In this document: piece by piece, positions 59,141 to 64,000 of the stretch
Numbering within the stretch: the first letter of the stretch is position 1
How the letters are laid out: the number at the start of each line of letters is the position of its first letter
Assembly: GCA_903813345.2 (NCBI GenBank)
Contig: CAIIXF020000011.1
Coordinates: forward strand, 19,763,754-19,827,753
Reading direction: 5' to 3'
DNA length: 64,000 nt
From: Owenia fusiformis
Taxonomy: Eukaryota > Annelida > Polychaeta > Sabellida > Oweniidae
Translations under genes and position numbers: made by a program
The notes under the pieces: model-generated
What the model was told of the DNA's origin: nothing
Seen by the model: only the letters and a program-made list of their open reading frames with translations
The model's database searches: none

Positions 59141-59620
59141 TTTTTTCAATTTTTTTTATTAATTCAGCAAAACGATTCTTTATATTTTTTTTCATTTTTT
59201 GGATCTAGTTTTTACGGCGTTCGCATTAAATACAAACCACCCTGTTAACGTCATGGCACCAGAATCTGGCACCAAAATATTTCATTATCTCAGTGAAAAT
59301 GTGGTGTTAACAGTGTTAATGATTTGATTCTTTACATGGAAAACTAATGCCAGAGTTGGAATTTGATAAAAGTACAACAGAACTATATCAGGAGGACCCA
59401 ATTCACCATTAACATCTTGGCTAGAATCAGGCAGCAACATTATTTTATTATTTCAAAGACATATGGCAACGTTGTGCCATAAAATGTTGTTCACATTTCT
59501 TGTTATATTTTGTGTGAGTATTTTATTGTTGTGAATATTAATGTTGAAAGAAATCTTGTTGAAATTTATCTAACTATTCAATGTTCGCTGGATAATAATT
59601 CCCCATGGGATAAACGGACA

Positions 59621-59754
59621 ATCCTATGGTTTTCAAAATTATCACTTATATCCACTCATGGATATCAGTATCTTCACTCATTCGCTGCGCTCACTCGCGG
59701 AGATATCAATATCCACTTATGGATATAAGTGATATTTTTTCAAAGCCATAGGAT
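59621..59754. repeat. 134-bp palindrome (ATCCTATGG family)
   Basis: atcctatggttttcaaaa pairs with caaagccataggat, and cacttatatccactcatgga pairs with its inverse. The loop is cactcattcgctgcgctcac. It is a close relative of the 58817 hairpin. Confidence 0.75.
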
Positions 59755-60477
59755 ATTCCTATATTTCATACTACATGGCCACTTCGTTTCGTTCCTTGTT
59801 GAAACGTTGAACACGCCTTTTAGGGTGTTTTTATTCAATTGAGAGCTATTTCGAAGGGCTCTGAATTGAATGACCATGGAGTATATTTCATAAAATCCAG
59901 TTCGAATAATTGCCTTATATAATAGCAAGAAGGTTATATAAAAATTCAAACTAGACCGAGATCTTTATAGACGTCGTAATTATATTGGCGATTTCAAGTA
60001 CCAATAGCGTACTAAAGTCACACGCGGCACTAACTCACCGGGGCGTATCGAAACCAAAACGCCCCGCAAAACCGTTAATTTGAATTTCAAATCTACCCTG
60101 TCTTTGGAAAATCAACGATTGTGAGTCACACACCACACCGTTTTTCTTCAAACTTGTTCCATTAAAACCTTCACAGAAATACCTTTCAGTCGGGACATTG
60201 CTTTTGTTTACAAAGTCCCTCGTTGCAAATCCTCAGAGATTTCAACCACAATCCTTGATATCTTCTATCACTCTCCCCCATATTCTGCGCAAAGACTCCA
60301 ATTACAACTCTCCTCGATAAAAATTCACAGATACACTGGCAAAACTGGCAAAAGCAATAGACTCCAAATGTTCAATCTGGAGTCTAATCATAGCATATTC
60401 TATTTCAAATAGAGTAAGCGATCGCACATACACTGATGATTGTTGTGATTGTTCAGTGAGAGTATTCAACATACAAG

Positions 60478-63400
60478 ATGCGTGCTGTATTGATTACAAT
60501 CTTGGCTCTTGGGCTCACAATAAACACAATAAAAGGTAATTGCCTTTAAAGGGTTATTTTTTCTAGGAAAAGGGTATACATGTCTTTAAGAAACAATCGA
60601 ACATCCGGGACTTTTTATATTCGTGAAAAATATTGAAAATATTGAATTCGAGCAAGTACTGAAACAAGAAAGATAAGGAAACACGCTGCTAAATAAGACT
60701 GTATCCACTAAATTAGATAATATATGAACAATCTTTTATTTTTATAATATCTAAATATTACGTGTTTGGAAGGCTTTTGGTCAAAAACGTCCATATTTTT
60801 CTCAATAAAGCATCATTTTAATTATTTTTTTCCTAGAGATGCAGAATTCATTTTTGCAATTATTCATAAAATAGGATAAACAGATCTTGGTGTTTTTTTT
60901 TATTAATAAGGGTATAAAAACCACTAGGAACCTATATGAAAATGTACATATTTAAGGATGGTTTTCGAAGCCGCAATGTTACGCTGCTATTAGTCATGCC
61001 TCAAATTGACTTATTATTTAGTTCACCAGAGAAAAACATGGATACGGTGTTCAGTATATTCTGAAATTAACATATTTTGGCTTTGAGTAACATCTTGAAA
61101 CCTGTATATTTTCAAATATACCCCAGAATCTACTTTTATATTTCAGAAACCGCTAAGGGTTCATTTATCCCATTTGAGAAAGAATTGCAGTATTGCTTTC
61201 TTCATTTCCAGCATTTTAATGTTAACAACATTTTTTGATTCTAAGACATCAATTCAAAATATTAAGCACGTGAATTTTTTTTTTCTTGAAATTATGTCGC
61301 AAAGTAGACGATGAGTCATGAATATGTAAAGGTGGTCATGTATGATAAATATAAAGATGACTTCAACATTTATCATACGGGGGTTGATCCAAAAGTTCTC
61401 TTAAAATCTTAATATTTTATGAATATTGTTCATATTTGGCCACAACCACCCCATACATAGTAGTGTCATCATTTGTAAAAGTAAACAATAAATCTGACCA
61501 GCAACATTGGTGTCTGGTTACCAAAGCAACATGACAACAGGGTAGGTGGAGCTGGAATAAATTAAACTTTATTCCGAATTTCAGCAATTGAAGAGCTATT
61601 TCAGATTATTTCAATTCGTGGAGTTTCAACCCTATAAAATCTCATACAATAGGTAATTATAGTTTAGAAGTCATTCGCCTTCAAAATAGTCACCACCATG
61701 TGCTACACATTTCTTTCAGCGTTTCAACCAGTCGTGAAATGCATAGCGAAGTCCACCTTTAGCTGTAGCATAAACGCTATTAGTAAATGCCTTGATAAAG
61801 TCAGCTTCGTCATAGAAATGTATACCACGCAGTGGTTTCTTGGCCTCAGGAAACATATGAAAGTCACATGGTGCCATATCAGGAAAATATGGCAGATGGG
61901 GCTGTAGTTGGCCCTGCAAGCACTCGTGTATTGCTTCTATTGTAACCCTACTATCACACCAAACTAGTTCTCACTACGTTCTCGAAAACGGGCTTCAACT
62001 GTGTACGAACGGACTGGACCTACTAAGAACCGTTTGGGATCTATTTACAAACTTCATCGAACGTACTCGAACGGGTAGGTCCTCTAGAACTTAGACAATG
62101 CTTAAAATGTTCTCGTGGTCGTCACGTTCTACAACGAATGACAACGTACTAACGACGAGCTGGACGTACTACGAACGGAACCGTCGTACTTCAATCCTAC
62201 TAGGGACGTTTTAAGAACGAGTTGAACTGTTTGTTGACGTGTTGAGAACGAGGTAGAACTAATTGCAAACGTGTTTAAACTGATTAAGAACGTATTTAAC
62301 ACTGTTTATGAACGAGTTAGCAAAAATATAGCTATCACACCAAACAAGTTGCCACTGCGTTCTTCAAAACTGGTTTTAAACTGTGTGCGAACGGAATGAA
62401 CGTAGCTGCAACTTTCTAAGGTCTATTTACGAACTTTATGAACGTTCTCAGACGGGAATGTGATTTTAGAATTTTGAATCGATTCAAAATTCGATGGCGA
62501 CCATACCGTTCTGTAATCAGGTCATGTTGACCTTCTAGACTAAGGGACGCGTTCCACTACGTTGCACACCGATGTGGTCCGACCGGAACGAACTGCGAAC
62601 GAGATGGACGTATTGAAGACTGTTTAAGAACGAAGAAGCTAATTAATTCAGACATATTTCCCGATCACAGCCAGATTGAGCCCGTTTTACGACGTTTTCG
62701 TAGGACTCGTAAGAACGGGTAAGAACTAGTTTGGTGTGATAGGGGGGTAACATTGGCTCTGTGGGCTCGGGCATTATCATGGTGAAAGTAAAAATTCCAA
62801 AGGGGATCTGGTCGTTTTTTTCTCATAGCATCTTTAGATCTTTCTTCAGCACCTGGAACAATAAAAAAATTCACTTCAGCCAATCTATTGCTTAGAAAAT
62901 ACTTGTCAAAAACTTCTTTCAGACTGATATGAAATGGGTAACTTTTCTGTTGATATTGGATATTTTTGCATGATGCTTTTAATTTGACAATACTTACATT
63001 CTATGGAACTGATCTCTTTCATATTTATAGCACCTGTTATAATTCACCAGATACAATTTTCAAAGAATTTAACTTATCTTTTGCTGAGAAATACTTGTCA
63101 AAAATTGTCTCACTTTTTGGGACCCAAATATATACCTGCAACATGCCCTATTTCTTTCAGCAAAATGTGCAACATGTGGTTCGAGATGCAGATACCCATT
63201 CAGTATGTGCTGTTCTAATTGCTGTGTAAGGCGATCGGGAATTAGTCCAGGATGTTGTGGAATCCGGGGATATGATTCTAAGTTCAGTATGTGTTGCAGT
63301 GGAACGATTGTCCGACGCTCGGGTTTATCGCCAGGATGTTGTGGCAAGAAGGCTTATGATTCCAAGTGAGTATATATTGCGATGGTTGTCGCCGGCGAAC

Positions 63401-64000
63401 GCTTGCTTATGACCAGACGTTTCAAACACATACAAACATGGAGATACATGAAAATATTACAAACCAAAGTTTAAATAAGCATGAAGTGAATTAATGATTT
63501 CAGCTTTAACATGTGCTGCGGTGGTACGATTGTCCGACGCTCGGGTTTATCGCCAGGATGTTGTGGCAAGAAGGCTTATGATTCCAAGTGAGTATATATT
63601 GCGATGGTTGTCGCCGGCGAACGCTTGCCCAGACGTTTGAATCATATAATTATACAAACATGGAGATCAATGAACACATTAACAAACCAAAGTTTACAAA
63701 GAAGCATAAAGTGAATTAATGATTTCAGCTTTAACATGTGCTGCGGTGGTACGATTGTTCGACGCTCGGGTTTATCGCCAGGATGTTGTGGAAAGAAGGC
63801 TTATGATTCCAAGTGAGTATATATTGCGATGGTTGTCGCCGGCAAACGCTTGCTTATGACCAGACGTTTCAATCACATACAAACATGGAGATACATGAAA
63901 ATATTACAAACCAAAGTTTACAAATAAGCATGAAGTGAATTAATGATTTCAGCTTTAACATGTGCTGCGGTGGAACGATTGTCCGACGCTCGGGTTTATC
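60478..64000 (+). CDS. Galaxin-like secreted Cys-rich protein 2 (runs off the window)
   Basis: Exons 60478-60535, 63161-63365, 63504-63587, 63729-63812 and 63953->64000. Signal peptide MRAVLITILALGLTINTIK; the Cys head CATCGSRCRYPFSMCC then SNCC matches galaxin-like protein 1; then repeats of 28 residues (CCG-x3-Y-D-S-x3-x-CC-x-G-TIVRRSGLSPG). From exon 3 on, each repeat is its own 84-base exon in phase 2, separated by near-identical 138-141-base introns, so the gene is being extended by exon duplication. The first exon has the same length (58 bases) and phase as in gene 1. Intron 1 (2.6 kb) carries a mariner relic. The array is still open at the right edge, so the repeat number is unknown. 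Probably a secreted matrix protein. Confidence 0.85.
61377..62940 (-). pseudogene. Mariner-like transposon relic
   Basis: Minus-strand fragments 62665-62883 (NFYFHHDNARAHRANVT, the second catalytic-Asp block) and 61671-61919 (LPYFPDMAPCDFHMFPEAKK, the third Asp block) belong to one transposase, ending at a stop at 61671. They are contiguous once the nested element 61947-62746 is removed. One end survives at 61377 (gggggttgatccaaaagttc). The N-terminal part and other end are missing beyond ~62940, so it is dead. Located in intron 1 of galaxin-like gene 2. Confidence 0.85.
61947..62746. mobile_element. 800-bp TIR element nested in the mariner relic
   Basis: The left end ctatcacaccaaactagttc and right end gaactagtttggtgtgatag are inverted repeats. 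GTAAC is duplicated at 61942-61946 and 62747-62751, and one copy is needed to keep the mariner frame. The interior is full of the word GAACG and its inverse, and carries an internal end-like copy at ~62335 (tatcacaccaaacaagttgc), hinting at an internal duplication. No transposase frame. Confidence 0.85.

Larger units (their letters stand above)
57301..60477. other. Intergenic with palindromic repeats
   Basis: Apart from the hairpins at 58817-58956, 59049-59140 and 59621-59754, no gene or known repeat was recognised. Confidence 0.4.

Overview
This is an A+T-rich animal genomic window: interrupted genes with GT-AG introns, AATAAA signals, non-LTR retrotransposon pieces and a very high density of short inverted-repeat transposons (MITEs). 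The gene content (a NETO-like CUB receptor, a phage-type GH24 lysozyme, a secreted neutral lipase with Cys-rich tails, galaxin-like proteins) suggests a marine invertebrate, probably a lophotrochozoan such as a bivalve. That placement is an inference from gene families and could be wrong. I found no complete rRNA or tRNA gene and no CRISPR array.

Region by region. 1-22.2 kb holds no convincing complete gene. It has a few orphan exon-like ORFs, a ~143-bp tandem repeat (11.8-12.6 kb), and a nested transposon block (14.9-21.1 kb) with an apparently perfect 1,593-bp tandem duplication. 22.3-32.9 kb is an 8-exon gene for a 548-aa single-pass membrane protein: signal peptide, two CUB domains, LDLa, transmembrane helix and a proline-rich tail ending in a PDZ-ligand motif (NETO-like). 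33.9-36.2 kb is a dead LINE that jumped into a small MITE. 36.6-41.4 kb is an 8-exon gene for a 426-aa secreted GH24 lysozyme with Cys-rich flanks. 42.06-51.46 kb is a 10-exon lipase region with an intact Ser-Asp-His triad and three C-terminal copies of the same Cys motif that ends the lysozyme. 52.6-53.6 kb is a fold-back mariner. 54.6-55.5 kb is a two-exon galaxin-like gene. 56.9-57.3 kb is a broken galaxin copy carrying a MITE. From 60.5 kb to the right edge is a second galaxin-like gene whose 28-codon repeat is being amplified as whole exons plus introns; the window cuts this array.

How the genes may relate. Lysozyme and lipase sit head to tail on one strand and share a six-Cys CGGP-x2-R-x-CC module. 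The lipase has no visible signal-peptide exon, while lysozyme exon 7 is phase-compatible with the first lipase-side exon, so a lysozyme-lipase fusion transcript is possible. That is the observation I would test first. The two galaxin-like genes are clear paralogues, with equal-length signal exons and the same N-terminal Cys motif, and are plausible secreted matrix proteins. The CUB receptor appears unrelated to these neighbours.

All exon models were built by hand from splice-site consensus, phase and family resemblance. No alignment or expression data were available.
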